From assembly GCA_024500155.1 (NCBI GenBank), contig CM044874.1, positions 47,466,384-47,530,383 of the forward strand: a DNA stretch of 64,000 nt. The letters run 5' to 3'. The position numbers and the translations under genes are program-made. The notes under the pieces were generated by a model. It saw only the letters and a program-made list of their open reading frames with translations, was not told where the DNA came from and ran no database searches. Below, in pieces: positions 44,243-56,573 of this stretch. Within the stretch, counting starts at the first letter, position 1; each line of letters starts with the position of its first letter. Source of the DNA: Chenopodium formosanum. Lineage: Eukaryota > Streptophyta > Magnoliopsida > Caryophyllales > Amaranthaceae.

Positions 44243-46600
44243 GTCGTCTCTATCTGTCTGGAAGCTTGCGTCGGTATATCCCTCAACAACAAATTCATCT
44301 TTACCGCCATAGACCAGGAATTTATCCTTGTTCCTTTTCAGGTACTTCAGAATATTCTTGGCCGCAGTGCAATGCGCCTCTCCTGGGTCTGATTGGTATC
44401 GGCTCGTAGCACTCAAGGCATACGATACATCCAGCCTAGTACATATCATGGCATACATGATCGATCCAATAAGCGAAGCATATGGAATACGAATCATCCT
44501 TTCTCGCTCATCAAGTGTCTTTGGGCACTGCTTCTTGCTTAAGGTTATGCCATGTGACATGGGTAGGTGCCCTCTCTTGGCTCCTTCCATTTGGAATCGA
44601 GCTAGTACCTTATCGATGTAAGTACTTTGACTCATTCCTATCATCCTCTTTGATCTATCCCTATAGATCTTGATGCCTAGTATGTACTAAGCCTCTCCCA
44701 AGTCTTTCATTGAAAAACATTTCCCGAGCTAAGCCTTTACAGACTCTAACAACAGAATGCTATTTCCAATGAGCAAAATGTCATCGACATATAAGACTAG
44801 GAAGGCGATGTCACTCCCACTGACCTTCTTGTAAACACAAGACTCATTTGGATTCTTGATAAAACCAAACTTACTGATGGCTTCATCAAATCGCAGATTC
44901 CAACTTTTGCTTGCTTGCTTTAATCCATAAATGGACTTCTTAAGCTTGCATACCTTCTTAGGATTGTTCTGGTCGACAAAACCTTCAGGCTGTGTCATGT
45001 ACACAATTTCTTCCAAAAGTCCATTCAGGAAGGCGGTTTTGACGTCCATCTGCCATATTTCATAATTGTAATATGCAACAATCGCTAGAAGAATTCGAAC
45101 GGATTTAAGCATAGCTACTAGAGAAAAGGTTTCATCATAATCAACGCCGTGAATTTGCCTGTAACCTTTTGCTACCAGCCTTGCTTTGTAAATTAATACA
45201 TTTCCATCTTTGTCGGTTTTCATCTTAAAAATCCATTTACATCCGATAGGTGTGTAACCTACGGGAAAAACCAACCAAATCCCATACTTGATTTTCAAAC
45301 ATAGAGTCCATTTCGGATTTCATGGCCTCTTGCCATTTCGTAGAGTTGGGGCTCGTCATAGCTTGCTTGTAGGTTGCCGGCTCATCTCCATCCGCTACTA
45401 GGATGTCCTGATCTTCGGTTAATACAACACCGAGATATTTGTCAGGTTGAGATCTTGGCCGAGTTGACCTACGTAGGGTAATGGACTGAGCATTTGCATT
45501 GTCGGTTTGACTTTGCATATTTTAACTTTGACCAATGTCAACAGATGCTTCGTGAGCACTTTGATTGTTAACTTGTCCTTGTTGCTCGTCCTCTCGAACT
45601 TCGTCGAGTTCGATTTTCCTCCTACTTGTCATTTTGGAGAGATGCTCCTTCTCCAAAAAGACACCATCACGAGCAATAAACACTTTGTTCTCGGATTTGT
45701 TGTAGAAGTAATACCCTTTGGTTTCTTTTGGATAACCCATAAAGTAAACCTTGTCAGATTTCGGATGAAGTTTGTCAGAAATGAGTTTCTTGACATATGC
45801 TTCGCATCCCCAAATCTTGAGAAAAGACAACCTTGGTGGTTTATTTGTCCATAATTCATCATGAGTCTTTTCCACTGCCTTTGACGAAGCACGATTCATT
45901 GTAAGTGCCGCAGTTAAAAGTGCATGTCCCCAGAAAGAGATTGGAAGTTCACTAAGACCCATAGTCGATTGAACCATGTCTAACAGGGTTCAATTCCTCC
46001 TTTCAGATACTCTATTCCATTGAGGAGTTCCCGGAGGTGTCAACTCTGAAAGGATTCCATGTTCTTTCAGATGGTCATCGAATTCTTGGCTCAAATATTC
46101 GCCACGTCAATCCGATCGAAGCGCTTAGATTTTCTTGCCGAGTTGGTTTTCAACTTCGTTCTGAAATTCCTTGAATTAATCAAACGATTCAGATTTGTGC
46201 GACATTAGATAGACATAATCATATCTACTATAGTCGTCCGTGAAGGTTATGAAATACCGATAACCACTCCTTGCGGGTGTACTCATTAGCCCACATACAT
46301 CGGTGTGTATTAGTCCCAACAAGTCACCGGCCCTTTCTCCCATCTTGGAGAATGGTTGCCTTATCATCTTGCCTAATAAACATCCTTCGCAATTCTGAAA
46401 GGATTCTTAATCAAATGAGTCAAGAATACCTTCTTGAAGAAGCTTCTTGATGCGTTAAATGTTAATGTGGCCAACACGACAATGTCACAAGCAAGTTTGA
46501 CTAGACGGTGTAGTCTTAGATTTCTTTGCATTGGTATCAAACATTTTGTCTAAAAACATGTGAAAGTATCATTCCATAAATATATTCAAGACATCAAAAC
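44243..46600 (-). pseudogene. Ty1/copia pol of element X, truncated
   Basis: Same gene as 33553-36213. It starts inside RNase H (the frame ends YTDASFQTDRDD at the palindrome border) and lacks the rest of RNase H, the 3' internal region and the adjoining LTR. RT (45298-44729) has an intact YVDD. The integrase keeps the catalytic Glu (NRVSERRN) but has a stop right after it. Several frameshifts separate the pieces. Confidence 0.9.
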
Positions 46601-47008
46601 AAAAGTCTTGGTTGATGAAAACGACGTCCAACGTCGAAAATACATCAAAAGTATGGTGCATATAACTAAATAAGTTCTAATTCCTTAGACAAAACATGAG
46701 ATTACAAGTTTTCTTGGATAGATCACCTTCATCCTACTTGTGTACTCATTTCCACATGAAAAAGCACCGCTCACTTGGTTCCTGAAAAAGGAGTGTATTG
46801 TGAGTCAATTTTTCGGTATCTAATACCTTTTAAAATTGCTTATATTTAAGTGTTTAAGATGATACCTGAGGTTGAGGTTACTTTTCCTTTCACCTCATCA
46901 TCCAGATACTTGTTGCATTCTCTTTTCTAGTGTCCGGGGTTACCACAATAGAAGCAGTGCATCTTCCTCTTGTCTTTGAACTCCTTCTTCCTTGGTGTAA
47001 GGTCAAAG

Positions 47009-47680
47009 TTAGCCTTCATAGGTCTTTTGGAGCTTTTGGATGACTTCCCTTAAGGACAGTGTATCCCTATTGGCGGTGAGACGCATTTTAAGCCCCACAT
47101 ATCCCGAGTAAAGAGAGCTAAGAAGCATGTGAGCCGCTTGCTCGTCTTCCACTGGTTTGCCAATTAGCTCCAGATGGTTGAATAGCCTTATCATGTTAAT
47201 TACATGAGCTTCAAGTGGCATTCCAGGACTAAGTCTCGCATTGTAGACTTTTCCCCACACCTCTTGTCTTTCTTTTGAGAGACAACCATCTTGCGGTGGC
47301 TTGATCCTCATTTTGGAGAGTGACCTAGTCACATCCTCCACATGACCATCATAATTGCCCCTAGCACTTTTGGTGACCCTCAAATTGACTACATCCTCAA
47401 GATCTTTAAGCATCATGTCCGGAAAATAGCCGGAGAAAATCTCCTTCCATTGAACCGGGATGGAGTTTGCCATGAGTTTTGAAACTCTCTTGCAATTCAT
47501 GCTCCATTCTTCATGAGCTTCATCACTCATGATCTCTTTCGAGTAGAAACTGGGGATCGGAGTGTCTAAGATATGCTCTAGGTAGATATTTCTGAGTGTC
47601 TTTCGGAGTTCATCTTCCCATTCCTTAAAGTTCACCAAATTGAGCAAAAATGGTAACTTTTCGGGAAGTTCCGGGTACAT
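47009..47680 (-). pseudogene. Copia gag of element X
   Basis: 223 codons from an ATG at 47680 (MYPELPEKLPFLLNLVNFKEWEDELRK...), the UBN2-type gag core, open through the place where Y has a stop. It lost the upstream ATG used in Y and ends KLQKTYEG after a small deletion, so the zinc knuckle (near 46950, itself disrupted) is out of frame. Confidence 0.85.
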
Positions 47681-49786
47681 AAGGTCGTTGTCATTAGTTG
47701 AAGAGATGATTCTACAATTGAAAGAATTTTAATGAAAAACCATTCAAAATTACTTAAATAAAATTGAATTTTATTCATGCAAATTTTCAATACTTATTTA
47801 GCGTCTTATTTACACGTAAAATTGTCCCTATTTTGTGAAAAAAAGGCGATTCCAAGATCTGAAGAAACAAAGAGTGGTTAAGCATGCTTTGGCTTGTCTT
47901 AACACTCAATCTTCTAGGGTAAGCATTGCCTTGCTAATGGCTCTAAGCCACTCTTGTTTAGGCAATCATCGCATCTAATGCATCTTTGACGATGTATCTC
48001 TTTTTCCACGGTATGTGAGGACTTCTCACTCATATCGATGAGTTAAACCAAAACCCACGTGTACACCCGGTGTGCCTTATGAGCCTTGGAGAAGTGATGG
48101 CACCTCGCTTTGGCGTAGCCTACCATCACCCTCGTTCGGTTAGTAAGTGTTGTTTTGGAAAGGCAAGTTTGACTCAATATTATTAGGGACCTAGGATTTC
48201 TATGTTGGTTGATTTAAGTGAACTTAACTAATCATCGCAACATAAAGAAAACCTAAACATGCATCTAACGAATAATTCACATGTATATGTAAGCATAAAA
48301 TATAAAGCGAAATTATAGATGCATATTGGCAACTAGCATGACCCCTTGAATTCTTCAAATCTTCAAAAGGTCTTCATTTGCAATTCAAGGCTTTGTCTTC
48401 TAAGATAAGCCGTCTTCAAGACTTAACCAAACTATGAAAATACTAGTGTCTACGACTAGAAATAATCTAAATATTAAGGTTCAAAAATACTTAACGGTGC
48501 GTAGACCGTATTTTGATTTACAAAAATACATAACAACACGTAGTCCGTATTTTCTCCCACTAGTTGCCATTTCATAAAACCTGTGAGAGAGAATATATAT
48601 TCCGTTCATCCATTCACTATTTGTGAATGTCCCATGTAATTTACAATATCAAACAAGTAAAATGCATTTAAACAACGCGCGCAATAGTAACTAATCTAGG
48701 TGGTTAATCCGATTAGACACGCCTAATTAAAACTAGTCAAAGTTGTTTAACCGATTATGTAATTTGACGTCATTAATTAATTGAAGCTCCCACTAAATTC
48801 CGCATTTCCCTTAATTAATCCAATTAATTAAGTTGGTAGCACCCAAACTTGTCAAAATAAAATTTTGCCAATGCCGCTCAAAACCGAGGCCTAGCCTCCC
48901 AAAATTTTAATTAAAATAAACAAAATTAATTAATATAAATAAAACGGCAAAATAAGCAATATTAAGCCAACCGCATTTCAAGTGGCTTTCGCTTTAAGCG
49001 TTTTACCAAGGGAACTCGAATAATCGCGGCTCATGCAAACCAAGCATACTACGGCTATTCACCTCACCGCACCAAGCATATGCACACACAAAAAACTCCG
49101 CACACACGGCCCGCGGCAAGCAGCCATGGGCTGCTGCCACTGCCGCACGCATGCGCACGCACAGCCATGGCTGCTGGTGCGTGGCTGCTGCGGCCGTGTG
49201 CTGCTTCTGTGCGTGTGGCTGCACGCAAGGCGGGGCAGCCACCTTGGCAGCCACATGCGGGCTGCTATGTAGCCCGGCTAGCCAAGGGTGGTTCTTTGCC
49301 TCGTTTTGCGTGCCATGGCCTCGGGATTTGACCCCATTTCGCGAGACATAATTAATTAATTCTAAATTAATTTTAGAACTAACTTAATGAGCAAAAAATA
49401 AAAAAATTTTAAACAAGTCTTACTTAATACAATTTCAAAGTGCAAATAACCAAAATAATTCCAAGAACCATTCTTAATTAAATTGGTTTAGCTTGTTGCA
49501 ATAACAAAGTTGAGGCAATTTCTCATTTTTAATTTAATCAATTTAAATTAAACTTGAGAATTTGACAAAGTAAGGGGAAGTTGGAAAAATATGAACTTAA
49601 ATGTTCAAATGAAAATTCCAACATCTAAATTTTGTGAATCCTTGAAAATTATATCTTCTAACATGAAGATAACCAAATTTCTATCACAAAAATTGAAACT
49701 TAATGTTTCCAATCAACTCAAAATGATTAAAACACCAAAGTTTAACACAAAATAACATGGAATTTAGTGGTTTTTAAAGTTTCAAT
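47681..49786 (-). other. 5' leader of copia X, interrupted by element R
   Basis: Matches 37283-39740 and resumes at 61574-62103 after R. Contains a GC-rich block (49080-49320) like that in Y but diverged. Frames through it are shadows. Confidence 0.8.
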
Positions 49787-50473
49787 TGTTTTGGTCAAAA
49801 AACTGACTACCAGGTTCGACCTAGGCTGCGATAATTACAGCTAGATTAAGATGGCGAAATATACTAACATAAATTAATGGAAGAGAAAAAGGAAGAAGAA
49901 GAGGAGAAGACACAAGGAATGATGACGCATAAACCCCAAGAATAAGGGTAAAAACTACGGGTGGCTATGATTCCACCAATCTACTAGGCATTTAGGTGAA
50001 ACAGGTTACAACACAGATTACAAATTATAGAAATAGTAATTGTATTCTTTTATAATACTTAGCAGTAAGGCTCTTATAGTTTTTCATGCCTTGCACAATG
50101 ATTGAGCTTGCCTATTTATACTAGAGAAGCACTCAAAAAGATCTTCAACGGCTCTCTCCCACAATCCCTAGGAATCCGGAGCTAATGCCTCAAGCCGTTC
50201 CTACTTTTTCTCTACGTCTCCAGGTCTGGTACTCCCACGTTTGAATCAGTCTTTCTCAACGGCTTGACTGCTAGTAGTGATCCCGAATTCTTTGGATAGC
50301 ATTTTATACTTTCCCCTACTAGAAGATTCCTTGGAATATTCTTTAAGAGTATGCTCTGTTGTCTGGTCTCAGCTTAACAGCTACCTTTGACCTGTACGCT
50401 GCTAACCTGCAACCTGTAACCTGTCTACCTGTTGATGATCATAGGAATTTAGGGTGAAAATTCTAGCACAACA
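49787..50473 (-). repeat. 3' LTR of element R
   Basis: 687 bp. A purine-rich CAAGCTGGGGGCAAAC on the minus strand (50474-50489) adjoins it as the polypurine tract. Confidence 0.95.
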
Positions 50474-50653
50474 GTTTGCCCCCAGCTTGTCTCTTAGATG
50501 TTCAAGTGACTTCTACGAGGCAAGCTTTAGAAATTCCGTTAAAAAAGACAAGTATTTCAAAAATGCAATTTCTTATAGATAAATTCGAATTTGCTGCGAA
50601 GATAAACATTCTAGAAAAGATAACTTCTGGCCGTTAGAAACAATTAAATGTGG

Positions 50654-50662
50654 TATAAATAG
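50654..50662 (+). promoter_or_regulatory. TATA box for the antisense aORF of R
   Basis: TATAAATAG on the plus strand, internal to R, 257 bp before the first aORF ATG at 50911. T1 has the same box ahead of its own aORF. Confidence 0.55.
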
Positions 50663-50910
50663 ATAAGCAGTAAACCCTTTCAACTACTCCCCCCTTTTTT
50701 GCGATAAACATTGTTCCAGAAAATCTAGGGTTTTCCAATCTGGGAAAATTGGGGAAACAAGATTGACGAAGACAAGACGCAATTTAAGTTGGGACTTCGC
50801 TGTTGTGGAGTCAAGCTTTGCTAATTCCTTTTACTCTGGTAAGTAATTTGTTTCTCGTTTCTTGATTTCATTGTTTTCTTTGTTTTGTTTTGCGAAAATT
50901 GCTTTCAATT

Positions 50911-52794
50911 ATGGTAAAAATAAAACATGTTGCTAAGAAGAAATGCCATAGACATTTAACTAGGAACTTGAGAGTGAGCCAAAGTAAGATGGGGAGAGCA
51001 GATGAAGACAAGGTTAGCAAGGTTACGGAGGCTGATTTGGCAGAGCTGAAAGCATTGGCTGGGTTCCCTGAATCTGTTATGCTGATTGTGCCTGGACCAG
51101 ATGACAGGCCACAGCTCTGCAGCAACGATAACATTGTGTTCTATGAGTACCCCTTTAAGCATGGTTTTACTTATCCCTTCTCTCATTTGGCTAGGCAAAT
51201 TCTAGAAACTTTTGACTTGAGTCCAGGGCAGCTTATGCCTGTTGTCTGGAACTTGATTAGTATCGTTAATGAGGCTACGACTAATTGGGAGACAAAAGTA
51301 AATGCAACTGACTTTGTTAGGTGTTACGAGCTGAGGAAAAAGGACCTTGATAGGGTTACGATTTATAGGAGGGCTTCTTACAACCCTCCTCCTTTCCTAG
51401 GATATGAGACCCCTGACAGGTCGTGGAAATCGAGGTTCTTTTTGTGTTGAAGGATTCCTTGGGGGGACCTGGAAGGTGGATTAGGAGTGGCTGGCATAAA
51501 GGTAAAGATTTGCTCTTTGGTGTGGTAGGTTCTGGAATAAGGTATATTAACTAAGTGTTTTGAACTTTGTGTACCTTTTACAAATCAGCGCTTGGATGCT
51601 ATTAAGCCAGAGGACGGTTCAGAATTGGTTGTGAAGGCATTGTATCAAATTCCTGGGAAAATTACAGGCGATCTCCCTACTCCCTCCGCTACTACTGCTA
51701 GTGCTACTATGTCTTCAGGTATAGTTTTTGTGTTTGTTGGTTTGCTTGGAATATGGTTCTTGTGTACTGTGTTTATGGGGTGGTGTTTGTTTGGTTGTAC
51801 CAGGGAAGAGTGTCATCATGTCTCGTGAAGAGGCAATGTAACGTCTCAAAAGGAAGAGAGGTGACATCTCAGCAGGTGGCTCGATTGATACTACTACTCA
51901 TCGAGTTGAAAATAGCCCTTCTAGGACTCTTTCTAACAGAGAAGAGGTTAGGATTCCTCGCACTAGGTCTAGTGTTCCTGTTGAGGCTGTGATTATCCCG
52001 GATACCCACGATGTCAGCTTCCCTCCTTACTTTTTGGCCGGGGAAGGCACGAGTAATGGGATATGGCCAGAGGCTCAAAAGCTCCTGTTTCCAGCAGCTG
52101 CTAAGCGCTTAGCAAGTTTGGATGGTTCTTTGGCTCTAGCAGATGGGGCACAACTGATTCTACAGGTACGGTCTGAACTAGCTCTGTCTAATCAGTTTCT
52201 AGATGGGTACATATTGACTAGATGCTTGGTTGGTGTAACAGGGTTTCCAAAATATTTTGTATTCTAAGTCCCAGCTTGATGGCTTGGAGAGGAAGCTGCT
52301 AGAGTCTGACAAAGCTAAAAAGACGTTGCAACTCCAGGTAGAAGCGGCTAAGAAGAAGGTGGAGGATGCCAACCTGCAGCTAGATGGGTAAGCAGAAACA
52401 TTTGGAGGAGGAGATGAAGAAGAAAGAGGATGCTTTACAAGCTAAGGGTGAGGAGCTGAGTAAGAAGGACAAGGAGGCGGCAGATCTCTATAAGAAGTTG
52501 GTTGACCTAGAGGATGAGAACAAGAATATTGAGGCTGAGGTTACTCTGAAGATCAAGGCCTATATGGCGAATAGATTTTTGCTGAAGAAGTTTGAAGGGG
52601 ACGCAGGTGTGAAGAGACTTCGACAGCTTGTCGATGACTATCTAATAGTTGGCTGTATCAGGGATCTGGCATCTGGCAAAGTTGACCCTGGGGAACCTGA
52701 GGCCACGAAGTCTACTGCTGAGTCTTCTCCAGGTCACCAGCTCGAGTCCCCACCTAGGAGGATTGAGGAGGATGTGCAGCTACCTGATGCCTGA
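50911..52794 (+). pseudogene. Antisense accessory ORF (aORF) of element R, spliced in appearance
   Basis: ATG at 50911 (a second, MGRADEDK, at 50990). Proposed exons: 50911-51541, 51589-51718, about 51805 to 52166, and 52242-52792, with GT donors and AG acceptors (e.g. AAG|GTATAT, ATCAG|CGC, TCAG|GTATAG, CCAG|GGAAG). The N-terminal part (LKALAGFPESVMLIVPGPDD, LSPGQLMPVVWNLISIVNEA) matches the T1 aORF; the C-terminal part is Lys/Glu-rich and coiled-coil-like (KQKHLEEEMKKKEDALQAKG). A one-base loss near 51438 and an in-frame stop in exon 3 disable it. Such aORFs are known in some Tat elements; the role is unknown. Confidence 0.65.
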
Positions 52795-53506
52795 TCTATG
52801 ATGCTTTTGTTTCTTTAGACTATTGATATCGGTTGTTAAAATAATGTTTTGCTCTTTTTGGACTTTGTTTTACCTCGCTTGTGGGAGCGAGGGTTTGAAA
52901 TTTGCACTTTCTGCTGTTTGAACATTGCATATGAATTTCTTTTGAGTAACCATTTAATACCTTAGATTTCTTTGTCTTGCATATGTGCTTTGTCTTTGAT
53001 CTTTGTTTCTGTGAACCTGCAGTGTCTGGTGCTTAGGCCCTTATCTGCTTTGCTCATTGAATGTTTTTGCTCCTTGCTACGTCTTGCTGCTTTTCAAGTT
53101 GTCTCTGGTTATCCTCTTCTGGTCCTTTTATTCTGCAAAACAACGGGTTAGAGATGGTCGTTGGTGTTGCCACCAACGGCCCTCCAAAGCTTTTAGCACT
53201 GGTGACTTAGAAAATGGATATGCAAAAAATATTTTTTTTTTATTTTTAAAAGCGATAGAGTTTTAGATGTGCTGCGTTCCAGCTTTTGGGTACCGGCTTA
53301 CCATTCGTTGTAGCTAACCTGTAGGCCCCTTTGCATATGACTTCTACAATTTGGTATGGGCCTTCCTAGGTTGCCCCCAACTTACCTGCGTTGAGCTCTT
53401 GGGTATTCTGGAAAACTTTCCTTAGAACCCAATCCCCGACTTTGAACATCTGGCTCTAACGTTTCTATTGAAGCTTCTAGCTACCATTTGCTGATAGGTG
53501 GCTATC

Positions 53507-55624
53507 TGTAGACACCCATTTGTGTTTCCCCAAAACCAAACCCAGTTATGAGTGCCTTTCACGTCGAATCATAATCGAATGAAACGAAAGTGTGGAAAGG
53601 TCTAGTGTTGCGGAAAGTTTTATTTTCTCTTCTCTCTGTTTTTGAAAACTTTATTTTTAAGAAAACAACCAATCCAATTTGGTTGGTCCATGATATGGGT
53701 CCAATAGTGGTATAGTTGGATGGGGCTTGCAAAGACCTTTCCAACGATATATTATAAGCCCAATTCCGATGAATATTGAGGAATTTATGGTCAATTTACT
53801 AAACTAGGCCTGGTTTGAGTTTTAAGTACGGCCCTATGATCTAGGGGAGGGCCTAATATAATTTATCATTCCTAATGTAATTAGGAATGGTTTTCGTCTT
53901 CTAGAACATTCTAGAAGGTTTTATCATTCTTAATTCAATTAGGACTCTTCAGAGTTTTAATTAGATCAAATAGCATTTTCGATTGAAATTATATTATTTT
54001 ATCTTCCAGTACGGTAAAATTATCAGATTTTCGAAAACGCGTTAAAATCCGGTTTGGCGTCCAACCCCAGGCCTTGGCGCCTGGAATCAGGATTAGCGCC
54101 AGACGCCAGCATTGGCGCCTGGCGCTAGCCACTGGTCCTGGCGCCAATGAGCCAGGTCTGGCGCCAAAGTAGTTTTGTGGTCTTCAGACTCTGTTTTGAT
54201 AAATTATCTTTTTTTGATGATTTTCTCTATAAATATCGTATCAAAAACTCCGTTTTCATTCACGAATTCTCTTTATTCTCTAATTCATCTCATTCGCAAT
54301 TCATTCACCTACAATCAATTCTCACCATTCACCAAGATTCATCAACAATCACCATTCACCGATTACCGATATTCATTCATCTACTCTCTCATCATTCGCC
54401 ATCATTCATCTCATTCATCTCTATAATTCTTCTTTTCTTAATTCTCTTTCGAATACAAAATTCCGCATTCGCAAGATCTTGATACACCTAGCCATATTCG
54501 AAGTTGCTTTCGCCCTAGACGTGAAAGGTTTTAATTTCTGAGGGTTTGGTCCCAAATCTCTCTTTCAATTATTTAATTTAATTGTTTGTTTATTATTTTC
54601 CTTAAAGTTACTAACGTGTGTATTTTGTTATTAGAAAGAGGTACGAGGCATCCAAGTAAGTACTTTAATTGATTAATTGATTTATGATGTAGATATCATG
54701 TTTATATTGTTATTATGATATTCCTAGTATCATGTCTAGGGTATTTTTAATATTAAATATGATTGCTATGATGCCTTTTATTCTCTTCCTAATATTTAAG
54801 ATTGTTAGTATCATGTTAGGATTAAAGATTTGATTTTTATTGCTTAGTGACATGCTAGGGTTTGTTATTAATCTTGTTAGTATCATGCCTAGGATCTTGC
54901 TATTTCTATTATGCTTTAATATTAACATGAACATGATTATGGTTATAATTGTTATAATTTATGATGATTGTGAATATTATTATTATTATTATTTTGATAA
55001 TGATTATTTTATTTATGATTATTATTGTTTTGATTATGATTATAATTTTATGATGATTATAATTATTATTCATGATTATTATTTATTATGTTGCTTGATG
55101 CCTATTATTTATTGCTTGATCACACCTTTTTATTGCATGTTTAAAGGGAATTTGTACTTGTAACCACGCTTAATAAGATAATTAATAATCTTGTTTAGGT
55201 TAAATATGATTATAAATTCAAGTGATCGCCAATAATAGTTTATTTGTGCATTAATATTCAACCAACATAGATTAAACAGGTTTAGGGTTAATCCTATTGA
55301 TTGTATGTTAGTCAGAAAGCGCACATGAATACGAGCAAAATAAAGTAGAGGCCTATTATTAGGGCAGGTTCAATCTCTTTTAGGTTGGATTTGTACCTTC
55401 ATCCCCGGACCCTTATTTGGTTCATGACCTTATGGAGTCGACGATCTCTTGGATCGTTAAGGGGCGTAACCTTCACCTCGTGAACGGTTTACAAGTTCCT
55501 TTAAAACTTGTTGGCGACTCTTTTGCTCTATCTTCTTCCCTTTTGGACACCACCGTACTTTAGTGTATGATCACAGTGGGGTTCAAGCTAGTGGGATTTT
55601 AAAGGCTTGAAACTATTCCCTACA
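53507..55624 (+). mobile_element. Solo LTR S, Ogre-like, inside the integrase gene of R
   Basis: 2118 bp with ends TGTAGACACC and TTCCCTACA and a perfect target duplication CTATC (53502-53506 and 55625-55629). The start resembles that of the O LTR (TGTAGACACC then a TTTCCCCAAAACCAAACCC block) and the end region shares its GTGAACGGTTTACAAGTTCC block, so O and S are related but different families. TATAAATA at 54228-54235, with a GGCGCC array just upstream. Being inside R, it is the youngest layer here. Confidence 0.92.
54054..54166. repeat. Phased TTGGCGCCA-type palindromes in LTR S
   Basis: Units centred near 54059, 54078.5, 54097.5, 54116.5, 54123.5, 54142.5 and 54162.5. Intervals are 19-20 bp except one of 7. 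The last unit is about 65 bp upstream of the TATA box. Forms include TTGGCGCC, TTAGCGCCA, CTGGCGCCAA and the offset TTGGCGTCCAA. Confidence 0.85.
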
Positions 55625-56573
55625 CTATCCTTATACGAGCTAGGTCCCTTCGTTCTTCTATGGTGTCTAGGTCGTTCGATAGCTCTTGCGTTGCGCTCTG
55701 GCGTCATAAAGCCGCATCTGGCTGTTGGGGTGGTAACTTCCGTAGGTAATACAACTTTGCATCCGTATACCAGTGACAAAGGCGTCTGACCTGTGGCGGT
55801 TCTTAGTGTGGTTCTATTGGCCCATAGAATTCTTGGAAGCTCTTCTGCCCACCTACCTTTCTTATCCTTTAGCTTCTTTTTTAGGGACCCAATAATGACT
55901 TTGTTACTGGATTCGGCTTGTCCATTTGCTTGAGGATATCTGGGTGTAGAGGTGACTAGTGTGATGTTCCATTTGTCGCAAAAGTTTCTAGTTGGGGCAC
56001 TTATGAACTGGGACCCGTTGTCACATACTATTTCAGATGGTACTTCGAACCTGCAGATTATATTAGTCCAGATAAAGTTGATAACTTCTTTGTCTCTAAC
56101 CTGTTGAAACGCGTCAGCTTTAATCCACTTAGAAAAGTAATCTGTTAGAGCCAACATATAGACCTTTTGACCTGGGGCGGCAGGTAATTTACCTACTATG
56201 TCCATGCCCCATCTCATGAAAGGCCATGGTGTCAAAGTGGGATGCAAAGGCATAGAGGGTTTGTGAGTAATACCTGAGTGTCGCTGACAGCTATCACATT
56301 TTCGTACGTACCTGTGAGCATCCTCTCGCAAAGTTGGCCAGTAGTACCCGTAGGCGAGTATTTTGTTGGCTAAGGTTCTTCCAGCTGAATGGGCTCCACA
56401 CTCTCCATCATGAAAGTCTTTAAGGATCTGTTCATATCCTTCTTCTTTTATGCAGCGTTGCAAGATGCCTCTGGTAGAATTTTTGAATAGTACACCTTGG
56501 ATGATCGTGTATTTGCTGGCTTTAAATCTGAGTGCCCTTGCTTCTGCTTTGTTTTCTAATAATATGCCGTGCT

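Larger units (their letters stand above)
53246..56463 (-). pseudogene. Integrase of element R, split by solo LTR S
   Basis: First part 56463 to 55625. Counting from the first codon, zinc residues are H18, H25, C56, C59 and the catalytic triad is D88 (GMDIVGK), D148 (CDNGSQF), E184 (GQAESSN). The frame shifts near residue 264. The C-terminal part resumes left of S (RIATYQQMVARSFNRNVRAR from 53506) and ends WNAAHLKLYRF with a stop at 53246. In between it covers the GPY-type domain (WEGPY-like stretch), again with a shift. Tail-to-tail with the aORF, 451 bp apart. Confidence 0.88.
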
